A stretch of 64,000 nt of DNA from Candidatus Eremiobacterota bacterium (lineage in GTDB: Bacteria > Vulcanimicrobiota > CADAWZ01 > Ess09-12). Below, in pieces: positions 26,026 through 33,892 of this stretch (positions within the stretch are counted from its first letter, which is position 1; every line of letters starts with the position of its first letter). Below the pieces are notes generated by a model. The model did no database searches. It was not told the origin of the DNA and was given only the letters and a program-made list of their open reading frames with translations. A program made the position numbers and the translations under genes. Location: positions 62,001 to 126,000 of the forward strand of contig JAVHLM010000002.1 of assembly GCA_031082125.1 (NCBI GenBank), written 5' to 3'.

Positions 26026-28193
26026 CGGGGAAAGCCAGAATGCATAGAAGAGCCATCGATATCTGCAACAAAGGATACGTTTTTGGCCTGGACGAGCGCT
26101 TCCAGGAGGCCCTTGAGCTTTTTGACAATGCTCTGGAGCTGGACCCGGGTCTTGTCGAGGCCTTGTCCAACAAGGCCGTTATCCTCTCCAAGACGGGCCA
26201 TGTTCCCGAAGCCCTTCTCTGCCTGGAGAAAGCGGCAAAACTGAGGCCGGCCTCCTTTTCCGTGTGGATGACATGGGCCGACGTGCTTATCATGGCGGGT
26301 ACCTATCAGGACGCCTTTGAGAAGGCAGAGCGGGCCACCAGGCTCTCCTTCAGGGACCCTCGACCCTGGATCACGAAAGGGAATACCCTTTTCAAGCTCG
26401 GGAGAAACGATGAGGCTCTGGCCTGCCACACAAAAGCCCTTTCAATAGACAGCAGGAACATACTTGCCTGGAAGAACAAGCGCCTTGTGCTTTACACGAT
26501 GAAGCGCTACGGCGAAGCGCTTGAGTGCAGTGAGCAGCTCGTCAGGCTCAGTCCCTCCGACGTGGAGAGCTGGATAGGGATGGGGATCCTTCTGGAGGAG
26601 CTCTCCCGTGAGAAAGAGGCCACGGCCTGCTTTGAAAAGGCCCTCGAGCACAACAGCGAGAGCGCCCTTCTGTGGATATACTGCGGCCGCCTCAAGGAGA
26701 AGTCCGGCGACATCACGGGGGCAATCAGCGCATACAGCCAGGCTTTCAGGTACGATCCCTCCCTCGTGGAGGCCCGGCGCCACCTTACCGCCCTTTCGGG
26801 GAGGGGCGACGAGGAGGAGCTGAAAAAGGCCCTCATTGAAGATCCCGAGAACGTGGAGATCTACATAGAGCTCGGCTATCATTATTTCTCCCTGAACCAG
26901 AGCGAGGAGGCCCTTGAGATTTTCAGGCGCGCCCATGAGAGGGCCCCTGAGAACAAGGAGGTCCTGAACCTTATGGCCTGGATTCTCTATTACCGCGGGG
27001 CCATTGAAGAAGCCCGCGCGCTGGGAGATCAACTGATAAGCCGCGGCAAGGAGCCCCCAGGGGTGCATTACCTGATGGGTCTCATCTACTTTCAGGAGCA
27101 GAGGCTCAGGGAGGCCGAGGCGGAATTGAGGCTGGTCCTGGAGCATGAGCGCCATAACTACTCGCTGAGATATTACCTTGGCATGCTCAAAGGACAGATG
27201 GGCAGATTCGATGAGGCTCTCCGCGAGTTGAACGAGCTCATCCAGCTTGATCCCACCAACTTCGCCGCAAAAATTTCCGTGGGATCCCTCTATATCAAGC
27301 AGGGAAAGGCAGAGGAGGCCGAGACCCTTTTCCGGCAATTGGTGGAAAAGGACTGCACGCTCCCCGGCGCCGAGGAAGGCCTGATCTCGGCATATCTTCT
27401 CAGGAACAGGTACGACGAGGCCGAGGCGCTTTTGAACTCGATGGGGGAGAGAAACAAGAGCGAGGACTTTGTCCTCTATCATCTCGGGAACATCTGCTAC
27501 GCGAAGGGAAAGCTCGAAGAAGCCTGCCGGATATGGACCCGCCTGGAAAAGCGCCCTGCGCACAGCGTTGACGAGAGATTTCTGCTGGCCCTTGTCTATT
27601 ATTTCACCGGCAACCTGCAGAAAGCCGAGAAGGTGACTGCCGAAGGCCTCGCGATATACCCAGGGAACCTGGTGCTTCTTAATTGCATGGGGCTTGTGTG
27701 GCTCCAGGAGAAGCGGTACGAGGAAGTTCGCCAGGTGCTCTGCCACGAAGTGGCCCTCCTTCCCTGGTCAACCGATGCCCATTTCAAGCTGGCGCGTCTC
27801 TTGCTCACCATGGGCGAGCATGACAAGGCGCGGGAGCATTTCGGCAAGGCCCTTGCCTCGGAGGCCGACGCCACGCCGGTCACCATTGCCGCCGAAGGCT
27901 TTCTGAAGCTCATGGACAAGGCCTTTGACCAGGCCATCCAGGCGGCGAAAAAGGCCTCGGGCCTTGATATGAATTTTCCTGATGCCTATTTCCTCGCGGG
28001 GGAAGCGGCGCGGGGCCTCGGCAGATACGGCGAAGCAGAAGGATATCTCAGGAAGGCTTTTCAGCTTGTGCCCTACCACTGTGAGTACCGCGAGGCCCTG
28101 GAGGCTCTTACCGCCTCCAGGGGAGGCCCTCATCAGGGCGGGCATTCTCAGAACGGGTATTCTCAGAACGGCAGCGACAAGGGAGTTCTCTGA
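26022..28193 (+). CDS. TPR-repeat protein
   Basis: A 723-aa (or 717-aa) soluble protein made almost wholly of TPR hairpins of 34 residues, about 18 of them, such as FQEALELFDNALELDPGLVE, YGEALECSEQLVRLSPSDVE and RFDEALRELNELIQLDPTNF. No signal peptide or enzymatic domain is seen; the last 20 residues are Gly/Gln/Ser-rich with a repeated QNGYSQNG element. The GTG start at 26022 overlaps the upstream stop (GTGA); ATG 26040 is an alternative. It is probably co-expressed with the cNMP/HD protein and may scaffold it. Confidence 0.88.
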   Translation: MTGKARMHRRAIDICNKGYVFGLDERFQEALELFDNALELDPGLVEALSNKAVILSKTGHVPEALLCLEKAAKLRPASFSVWMTWADVLIMAGTYQDAFEKAERATRLSFRDPRPWITKGNTLFKLGRNDEALACHTKALSIDSRNILAWKNKRLVLYTMKRYGEALECSEQLVRLSPSDVESWIGMGILLEELSREKEATACFEKALEHNSESALLWIYCGRLKEKSGDITGAISAYSQAFRYDPSLVEARRHLTALSGRGDEEELKKALIEDPENVEIYIELGYHYFSLNQSEEALEIFRRAHERAPENKEVLNLMAWILYYRGAIEEARALGDQLISRGKEPPGVHYLMGLIYFQEQRLREAEAELRLVLEHERHNYSLRYYLGMLKGQMGRFDEALRELNELIQLDPTNFAAKISVGSLYIKQGKAEEAETLFRQLVEKDCTLPGAEEGLISAYLLRNRYDEAEALLNSMGERNKSEDFVLYHLGNICYAKGKLEEACRIWTRLEKRPAHSVDERFLLALVYYFTGNLQKAEKVTAEGLAIYPGNLVLLNCMGLVWLQEKRYEEVRQVLCHEVALLPWSTDAHFKLARLLLTMGEHDKAREHFGKALASEADATPVTIAAEGFLKLMDKAFDQAIQAAKKASGLDMNFPDAYFLAGEAARGLGRYGEAEGYLRKAFQLVPYHCEYREALEALTASRGGPHQGGHSQNGYSQNGSDKGVL

Positions 28194-28234
28194 AGGCAGG
28201 GAAAGAATCCTTTACCGGTAAAGGGGTGAAGATC

Positions 28235-28570
28235 ATGGGAAACAAGGGCAAGGATGATGAAGGCTGGCTTCAGCGAGAGGTGGACAGGAAGCGCAGGGAA
28301 AAGGAGGCCATGGCCTCAGTGTTCTCCGGGGCCCAGAAAAAGCGCCAGGAGAGCCAGGAGGCCCTCCAGGAGCTCATGAAGAAAGAAGAGGAAAGCCCGG
28401 AAGAAAAGGGCGGCCCCCTCTATACCCCGCTTGCAAAGGACCTTGATCTCCAGACGGAAAAAAAGAAAGCCATGGCAAAGGTCTTTTCGTCGGAGCAGGA
28501 GCGCCGCGAGAAGCAGCGCCAGGCCCTCAAGGCCTGGATGCTCGGCGAGGAAAAGAAAGAGGAGTCATGA
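28235..28570 (+). CDS. Small charged protein with two copies of a 30-residue motif
   Basis: A 111-aa, highly charged helical protein with no recognised family. It contains two related segments: KEAMASVFSGAQKKRQESQE and KKAMAKVFSSEQERREKQRQ, each followed by an AL-rich helix and an acidic patch. They are separated by a short Pro/Gly linker (GGPLYTPLAKDLDLQ). ATG 28235 follows AAAGGGG with eight-base spacing; GTG 28226 is less likely. It comes 41 bases after the TPR gene in the same direction and probably ends that operon. Confidence 0.65.
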   Translation: MGNKGKDDEGWLQREVDRKRREKEAMASVFSGAQKKRQESQEALQELMKKEEESPEEKGGPLYTPLAKDLDLQTEKKKAMAKVFSSEQERREKQRQALKAWMLGEEKKEES

Positions 28571-28620
28571 AGCATTCCCGGCGGGAAGAAGAATCCGGGG
28601 AGAGGTTAACAAAATAGTAA

Positions 28621-28649
28621 TTGACCTCCCTGGCAGTCTCTGTTATGAT
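28621..28649 (+). promoter_or_regulatory. Sigma70 promoter of the beta-propeller-like gene
   Basis: TTGACC (28621-28626), 17-base spacer, TATGAT (28644-28649). The predicted transcription start is about 28656, within the palindrome that follows. Confidence 0.7.
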
Positions 28650-28652
28650 GTG

Positions 28653-28672
28653 AGGGAGCATTTATGCTCCCT
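28653..28672. repeat. Perfect 9-bp-arm palindrome at the predicted transcription start
   Basis: AGGGAGCAT, two bases, ATGCTCCCT. It lies directly after the -10 box, across the expected +1. That is where a repressor operator would sit; a 5'-end stabilising hairpin is the alternative. Confidence 0.6.
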
Positions 28673-28690
28673 TGATGTTTTCCGAGGCGA

Positions 28691-28709
28691 GGCCCGGGAT
28701 TTCCGGGCC
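28691..28709 (+). promoter_or_regulatory. GC-rich leader hairpin just before the ribosome site
   Basis: GGCCCGG, 5-base loop, CCGGGCC, ending four bases before the AAAGGAG of the next gene. A stable stem here could tune translation initiation. Confidence 0.5.
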
Positions 28710-28727
28710 GATAAAGGAGTGGTGACC

Positions 28728-30302
28728 ATGACATTGGATAAGATCGGGGCTTCATCGCCTTCCTACCAGGCTCCGCAGCGATCGTCTCCGCCCCCCGCGG
28801 GCGGCGAGGCGGCGGCGGCCGCTCCCGGCGACCAGTTCACAACGGGTGCTGCCGAGGCTCCCCGCCTCATGGCCAATCTGTCGTCTCTGCTGGGGGCGAA
28901 GGGCCTTGACAAGCAGACCATGGATTACCGCGTGAAGTCCTATGCCACGGGCTCTGACGGCACCACCTTCCTCTCCTACGGGTCGAACAGGAACGAGGAG
29001 GGAAAGGCGAAAGGCTACCTGTCGGCAGTCTCGAAGGAGGGGGAAGTTCTCTGGGAGGCGCCTGTCAGTGAAGAAGGGCTCTCGGAGCTCACCGTAGGCC
29101 CTGACGGCACTCTTTTTGCCACGACAAAAACCTCCATGAAGGCCTTCAATGCCGACGGCACCCTGAAATTTGACCACGCCTTCAAGGGAGAGGTGAAGGA
29201 GCATTTCATGGATTCGGCGGGGAACCACTACTTTCTCGGGCAGAGCCCCCGGGAGCTTTACCGGATTGCCGGGGACGGCTCCCCCCTGGAGCTTCCTGAG
29301 GCACTGCGCGGCCTTACTCCCCAGGAACTGAAGCACCCCTCGACCGATGAGCTTTACATGAGGGACGGCTCCACCATTTCTGCGTTCAACCTGAAAGAGG
29401 GCAGGAAAACGGGAGAGGTCACCTGGCAGGATACCATGGAGAAGAAGAACAATTTTTCCCGGTATATTGACCATTTTGATGTTGATGACAAGGGCCGGAT
29501 AAAAGTCTGGATCCAGAACAATACCACCATACCCTCCCATCATTCCTTCCATGACGACCTGCACTTCGGCCTCGGCGGGTTCCGCCGTCCCTGGGGCGGC
29601 ATGCCCCATCCTCCCATGGATGACGAGTTTTACAGCTCCACGACCGTCACCGATATGTCAATAGAGCAGCTCGGCAAGGAGGGGAAGGTCCAGTGGACGG
29701 CGGCGAACCTGGGCTCCGATCCCGTCTGCGGGCAGCTTCCCGATGGCAGCGTATTTTACACCACCAACAGGGATCAGCTCGTGGACAACCCGAAATACCA
29801 GGATCCCCCGCCTCCCGGCACATACGAGCCCAGGACCATAGCCTCGGGCAAGGTCTTCGTGGGGAGAGTAGGTCCCGGCGGCAAGAAAGATGAAGAGGCC
29901 CTCATGGTCGAGGGAAAGGTGAAGAAAATCCTCGTCAATGCTGAAAAGGGCACGTTCGTCGTGCGCCATGGCAACGACGGGGTTTCGGAGTACTCATCAA
30001 AGGGCGAGCTCATCCGGAGCGCCACGATTCCCGGAACCGGCAGCTACCTCTTTCCCATGGGCCTCCAGGGGAACGATAAGGTCATCCTTGAAGAAACCGA
30101 AGGCAAGAAGGCATTCTCCTTTGATATGGGAAGCGGCTCGCTCACCCCCCTTACCGACAGGGAGCGCGATTTCTCCTACAAGGTCATAAGCAAAGAGATG
30201 GGTGACGTGGAGGTCCCCGCGGGCGGCGGCGCCGAAGGCATCGAAGAGACCGACGAGTGGGTCACCATAGGGGGCATAAAGCTCAACAAGAAGGACCAGT
30301 AG
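28728..30302 (+). CDS. Predicted beta-propeller-like protein with conserved C-terminal tail
   Basis: A 524-aa protein of unknown function. The first 50 residues are Ala/Pro-rich and lack a classical signal peptide. The body has repeated strand-turn units with DGT, DGS or NADGT turns (VGPDGTLFATTK, FNADGTLKFDH, QLPDGSVFYTTN), as in PQQ-, NHL- or SMP30-type beta-propellers. The C-terminus, EETDEWVTIGGIKLNKKDQ, closely matches that of the unrelated protein at 48.2-48.7 kb. ATG 28728 follows AAAGGAG; the frame is open to 28431 but that overlaps the preceding gene. It has its own promoter. The 3' end overlaps the convergent amidohydrolase by 20 bases. Confidence 0.75.
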   Translation: MTLDKIGASSPSYQAPQRSSPPPAGGEAAAAAPGDQFTTGAAEAPRLMANLSSLLGAKGLDKQTMDYRVKSYATGSDGTTFLSYGSNRNEEGKAKGYLSAVSKEGEVLWEAPVSEEGLSELTVGPDGTLFATTKTSMKAFNADGTLKFDHAFKGEVKEHFMDSAGNHYFLGQSPRELYRIAGDGSPLELPEALRGLTPQELKHPSTDELYMRDGSTISAFNLKEGRKTGEVTWQDTMEKKNNFSRYIDHFDVDDKGRIKVWIQNNTTIPSHHSFHDDLHFGLGGFRRPWGGMPHPPMDDEFYSSTTVTDMSIEQLGKEGKVQWTAANLGSDPVCGQLPDGSVFYTTNRDQLVDNPKYQDPPPPGTYEPRTIASGKVFVGRVGPGGKKDEEALMVEGKVKKILVNAEKGTFVVRHGNDGVSEYSSKGELIRSATIPGTGSYLFPMGLQGNDKVILEETEGKKAFSFDMGSGSLTPLTDRERDFSYKVISKEMGDVEVPAGGGAEGIEETDEWVTIGGIKLNKKDQ

Positions 30303-31041
30303 CAGCAAGAAGGGCCGCCATGGTCTCCCCTGCGATGCTCTTTTTCGCCTCGGGAGGGAGGTGGGCCCTCCTCACGCGCTCCAGCTCGAACCGCATCTCG
30401 AAGAGGGGAGCCCCGCTTCCATAGACGAGCCTCTCAGGGCCAAGGGTCCTCGCCATCTCCTCGATAAAGTCCTCGCGGTAGATGCCCGATGTCTCCATAA
30501 GCACATTGGAATGCCGCAGCAGCAGCTGCCTGGCATGCTCAAGGCCGCCGCCGCTCACGTTGATCTGCCCTCCGCTGGTGGCGATTATGGTCACGCCTGG
30601 CCATTCCCCTGCCAGATCGCCTATCTGGCTCGCATGGGAGACGATGGGGAAGCCTCCCCTCACCATCACGGGAATTTTGTATTCCAGGGCCTTTTCCATC
30701 AGGGGAGCCATTTTTTTGCAGTTCACCTGGAAGGTCTCCTCCCAGGGATCGAGATAGAGCCCCCTGAGGCCCAGCGTTTCGACAGCCCTCGCAAGTTCCT
30801 CGACGGCTTTTGTCCCCCTGTGGGGGTCAACCCTTGCAAAGCCCGTGAAACGGTCGCCATGGGCCTTTACTGCCTTTGCAACGCGGTCATTTTCAGGCTC
30901 CAGGTGGTACTCAAAGGGTTTTACCGGGCAGAGCACGCAGCGATCAACTCCGCATGCGCCAAGCGACGACAGGATAGAGTTTTCGTCCATATGATGGCCG
31001 AAAAGCGAGGTTCCCAGGTGGACGTGGGCATCAAGTACCAT
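30283..31041 (-). CDS. Amidohydrolase_2-like protein, metal site degenerate
   Basis: A 252-aa TIM-barrel protein starting MVLDAHVHLG, with the HxH that opens the amidohydrolase metal site. Later ligands appear lost: the position that is HCGD in the neighbouring paralogue reads VRGG, GHMGG reads ATSGG, and ASDGP reads GSGAP. It may have a reduced metal site or be a non-catalytic paralogue. ATG 31041 follows AAGGAGGAG; the frame is open to 31185 inside the neighbour but without better support. It is 38 bases downstream of the intact paralogue and convergent with the beta-propeller-like gene, overlapping it by 20 bases. Confidence 0.8.
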   Translation of the reverse strand: MVLDAHVHLGTSLFGHHMDENSILSSLGACGVDRCVLCPVKPFEYHLEPENDRVAKAVKAHGDRFTGFARVDPHRGTKAVEELARAVETLGLRGLYLDPWEETFQVNCKKMAPLMEKALEYKIPVMVRGGFPIVSHASQIGDLAGEWPGVTIIATSGGQINVSGGGLEHARQLLLRHSNVLMETSGIYREDFIEEMARTLGPERLVYGSGAPLFEMRFELERVRRAHLPPEAKKSIAGETMAALLAATGPSC

Positions 31042-31079
31042 GAATCTCTCCTCCTTGCGCTGCCCTGCGGGCAGAAAGC

Positions 31080-31808
31080 TCATGCGCCGTGGAGGCGCTC
31101 TATGTTCCCGTGGAAAAGGCAGGCCTCTTCGGCGCTTGAAAGCCCGGCGCACCGGACCTTCTCCGCGTCCAGATGCGGAGGGCATCCCGGCCCGTCGCTC
31201 GCGAAGATGACCCGGGCCGCCCCGAGCAGTTTCACGGCCTCCCTTATCACCGAGGGATAGGGCATGGCCGAGGTCTCGAGCATGATGTTGGCGTGGTGTT
31301 CTGCTGCTTTCAGGGCGTCAGCACAGTGGAAATAGCCTCCCATATGGCCCAGGATGAAGGTGGTGCCGGGGGCCAGGGCTGCAGCCTCGGCAATCTGAAG
31401 GGGCATGGTATATTCCTCATCTCCACAGTGGAAAAGGGCCGGCACGCCGAGCCTGCCGGCCTCCTTCAGGAGCTCCAGGGAGCTTTCATGGGCAGGAAGC
31501 ATATGGTAGGCCACCGGGTGGAGCTTGAGGCCTTTGAAGCCGAGGTCCTCTATGGCATGCCGCAGGAGCCCGCAGGGATCTTTTTCCTCGGCGAGGTTGA
31601 TGTTGGCGTAGCCTATGAATTTTCCGGGGTATTTTCTCACGCACTCATCGATGTAGTCTATGGAAACCTCGGCAGGGGCCCCGCCATATGACATGATAAC
31701 AGACTTTTCCACGCCGGCCTCCTCCATGAGGGCGAGAAGGCGCTCGGGCGGCGAGTCCCAGAAGGAGCCGGGAACTCTGTGGACATGGGTATGGGCATCA
31801 ATAATCAT
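31080..31808 (-). CDS. Amidohydrolase_2 family metal-dependent hydrolase
   Basis: A 242-aa TIM-barrel hydrolase with the expected ligand series: MIIDAHTHVH, FHCGDEE, ILGHMGGYFH and FASDGPGCPP. Members of this group include TIM-barrel decarboxylases and hydrolases; the substrate cannot be read from sequence. ATG 31808 follows GGGAGGTG and overlaps the stop of the upstream nucleotidyltransferase gene by four bases (ATGA), so the two are translationally coupled. The paralogous, apparently degenerate copy follows directly. Confidence 0.87.
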   Translation of the reverse strand: MIIDAHTHVHRVPGSFWDSPPERLLALMEEAGVEKSVIMSYGGAPAEVSIDYIDECVRKYPGKFIGYANINLAEEKDPCGLLRHAIEDLGFKGLKLHPVAYHMLPAHESSLELLKEAGRLGVPALFHCGDEEYTMPLQIAEAAALAPGTTFILGHMGGYFHCADALKAAEHHANIMLETSAMPYPSVIREAVKLLGAARVIFASDGPGCPPHLDAEKVRCAGLSSAEEACLFHGNIERLHGA

Positions 31809-33289
31809 GGGGCACCTCCCTGAGTGGTTTCGTGGCACTGGCGGTAAAGGACGAGGGCGCAGCAGAGAGCGTCATCCTTTGAGGTGAGCCTGTCGCAGAG
31901 CTCCTGCTCCCTTATGCTGCGCAGGATAAGGCTCAGATGGGGGCCCCTGGGAATCCCTGCCGCCACAAGGTCATTGCCCTTTATCAGCCTGGGGGTGAGG
32001 GCACATTTGTCCAAGAGGTAGTCAAAGTCTCTCTTTTCCCTCACCACCGCCTTTTGATGGGCATTATAGAGGGTGATGAGCTGGCGCGCCATGGGATTCC
32101 CCGCCAGGATCTCCTCGGCGACTGCCCTCCGCTCCTCGAGACGTTCATAATTGACAAGGCAGAGAAACCACCTGAGGAGGTTTTCGATATCCCTCAGGTT
32201 GGGAAGGGCAAGCCGCCGCGCGACAATGGCCTGTCTTTTCGCCGTATAGAAGGCAGGGTCACCCGGGTGAGTCCCGCCGGGGACAGGCTTTTCCCCGTGG
32301 CCTGCCATCAGATCGCTGCATTCCTCGAGGGCAGTGTCGCAGAGGAGGCACGCGAGGAGGAGCGTGGCGGTGATCTCATGCGTGGCCGAGAAGGAGGGAA
32401 GGTATAGAAAGCGCCTCACAAAGATCTTTTCCCTTTCCCCGGCCATGGAGGCAAGCTCGGGGATGAGCTCTCTTAATGCCCCGCTTTTCTTCCAGTCATG
32501 GTAAGTTTCCACGGGATTCGCATGGAGTGACTTGATGAGCTCCTCGGCGATTCTCTCCATGGAGATCGTGTGAATGAGGGCGGGCATGGATTTTTCAATG
32601 GCCGCCCAGGTTTTTTTCTCTATCGTGAATCCGCGGCGCTGGTTTTTCTGCCTGATTGCGCGGAGCATCCTCAAGGGGTCCTCGGCGAAGCGCTCATAAG
32701 GGTTCCCCACGGCTTTTATCTCTTTTCTGGCAAGGCCTTTGAGACCTTGCTGATAGTCCACGATGGTGCCACCCACGGTCCTGCCCTTGAGGGTGAATTT
32801 GAAGAAGAGGGCGTTGATGGTGAAGTCTCTCCTGCTTGAGTCCTGGCGGGCCGTCACGTTCTGTGTCGAGATGGCAAAGTCCCTGTGCCCGCTTCCCGTG
32901 CTCTGCTCTTTCCGTGCAAGGGCCACGTCAACAGGGTTCAGGGCCCAGCGCACCGCTACTTTGAACACGGGGAAGTGTTTTCCCGCCGAGATGACTTCCT
33001 TGACCTGGAGGGCTGCTCTTCTTTTAAGGTCCCTGAGGATTTTTTCCAGGGAGGGGCTCTGAAGGCCGGTGATCATGAGATCGATGTCCTTGAGGTCGGA
33101 CTTCCCTTCCAGGACATCTCTCACTGTTCCCCCTGCAAGATAGAGAGTTGCTCCGAGGGGGGCCATGGCCTTGAGGAGTTCTTTGATGAAGGCCGATAGC
33201 TTTCCGTGGTGGCGCACCCACCTGGTGAGCCTTGAAGCTCCCTCGTCTTCCGGCGAACTCTCATGCAATGCCTTTCTGTTCTTCATCAA
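31805..33289 (-). CDS. CCA tRNA nucleotidyltransferase / poly(A) polymerase family protein
   Basis: A 494-aa class II nucleotidyltransferase. The catalytic motif is LAGGTVRDVLEGKSDLKDID with the DxD pair, followed by RRDFTINALFF and RFAEDPLRMLRAIR, the conserved neck motifs. The C-terminal half is helical, with no clear HD signature. Such enzymes add or repair the 3' CCA of tRNAs. This is relevant because both tRNAs in this window lack encoded CCA. The start is TTG 33289 or ATG 33286, with a weak ribosome site. It is the first gene of a three-gene unit with the two amidohydrolases. Confidence 0.9.
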   Translation of the reverse strand: MMKNRKALHESSPEDEGASRLTRWVRHHGKLSAFIKELLKAMAPLGATLYLAGGTVRDVLEGKSDLKDIDLMITGLQSPSLEKILRDLKRRAALQVKEVISAGKHFPVFKVAVRWALNPVDVALARKEQSTGSGHRDFAISTQNVTARQDSSRRDFTINALFFKFTLKGRTVGGTIVDYQQGLKGLARKEIKAVGNPYERFAEDPLRMLRAIRQKNQRRGFTIEKKTWAAIEKSMPALIHTISMERIAEELIKSLHANPVETYHDWKKSGALRELIPELASMAGEREKIFVRRFLYLPSFSATHEITATLLLACLLCDTALEECSDLMAGHGEKPVPGGTHPGDPAFYTAKRQAIVARRLALPNLRDIENLLRWFLCLVNYERLEERRAVAEEILAGNPMARQLITLYNAHQKAVVREKRDFDYLLDKCALTPRLIKGNDLVAAGIPRGPHLSLILRSIREQELCDRLTSKDDALCCALVLYRQCHETTQGGAP

Positions 33290-33482
33290 GAGGGTATCAT
33301 GCCTTTCCGGGAGTGGTCTTTACTTCCCCTTACTTATTCTGACCTCCGGCTCCTGAATCCTGGATTCCCCCGGGGGCTCCCGGGGAATTTCCATCATGGC
33401 TGGCACAAAGCCGTGGACGGAGGTATGCCGGTAACAACGCCGGGGGGCATGATCAGGAAAGGATAAGGTGAGAGGGAAAAAT

Positions 33483-33515
33483 AAAAAAGGCGGAAGGCTT
33501 CCCTTCCGCCTTTTT
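33483..33515 (-). terminator. Rho-independent terminator of the 84-aa gene
   Basis: Stem GGCGGAAGG/CCTTCCGCC (33489-33497 and 33502-33510) with a four-base loop. On the minus strand it is followed by a T-run, and a second T-run on the plus side makes it possibly bidirectional. It lies 13 bases after the stop of the gene at 33528. Confidence 0.88.
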
Positions 33516-33527
33516 CTTGCGTTCCGC

Positions 33528-33782
33528 TTAACCCTTGATGTATTCGTCCCACTTGTTGAACATCTTGTCCTGGGTCTTGGCGCGGTTGAGAGTCACATCC
33601 TGCTGAATTTCATAGATTTTTGTCTGCGTGTCCTGGAGTATCTTCCACTTGGTCCATTCATGCTTCTGCTTCTCAGCAGCCATCTGCATCGCCGTCTGCT
33701 CACCCTGCAGAGAGTCGGTCTGCTGCATCTGGGCCATGGTCATCATACTCGAGGAACCGCCACCACCTACGCCTCCAAACAT
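33528..33782 (-). CDS. Small Gly-rich/coiled-coil protein (84 aa)
   Basis: A small single-gene unit with a very strong ribosome site (AAAGGAGG, about eight bases before ATG 33782) and its own terminator, so probably well expressed. The first 12 residues are Gly/Ser-rich (MFGGVGGGGSSS); the rest is a Met/Gln/Lys-rich amphipathic helix (EKQKHEWTKWKILQDTQTK) ending in MFNKWDEYIKG. There is no signal peptide and no known family. The layout of flexible head plus long helix is reminiscent of small self-assembling or secreted helical proteins, but that is only a resemblance. Confidence 0.75.
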   Translation of the reverse strand: MFGGVGGGGSSSMMTMAQMQQTDSLQGEQTAMQMAAEKQKHEWTKWKILQDTQTKIYEIQQDVTLNRAKTQDKMFNKWDEYIKG

Positions 33783-33892
33783 AGCTCCAACCTCCTTTCA
33801 AAATATAGTTTCCTCTTACTCTGAATATCACCGCATGAGAGAAAAAAGTAAAGGGGTTTTGTAAAAAATTTTAAAAAAATTCATGAGAGCCG

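Noticed and set aside
33361-33390. GC-rich inverted repeat (ATTCCCC/GGGGAAT) upstream of the nucleotidyltransferase gene
   Set aside because: Short arms within a C/G-rich stretch; likely chance and with no clear relation to a gene.
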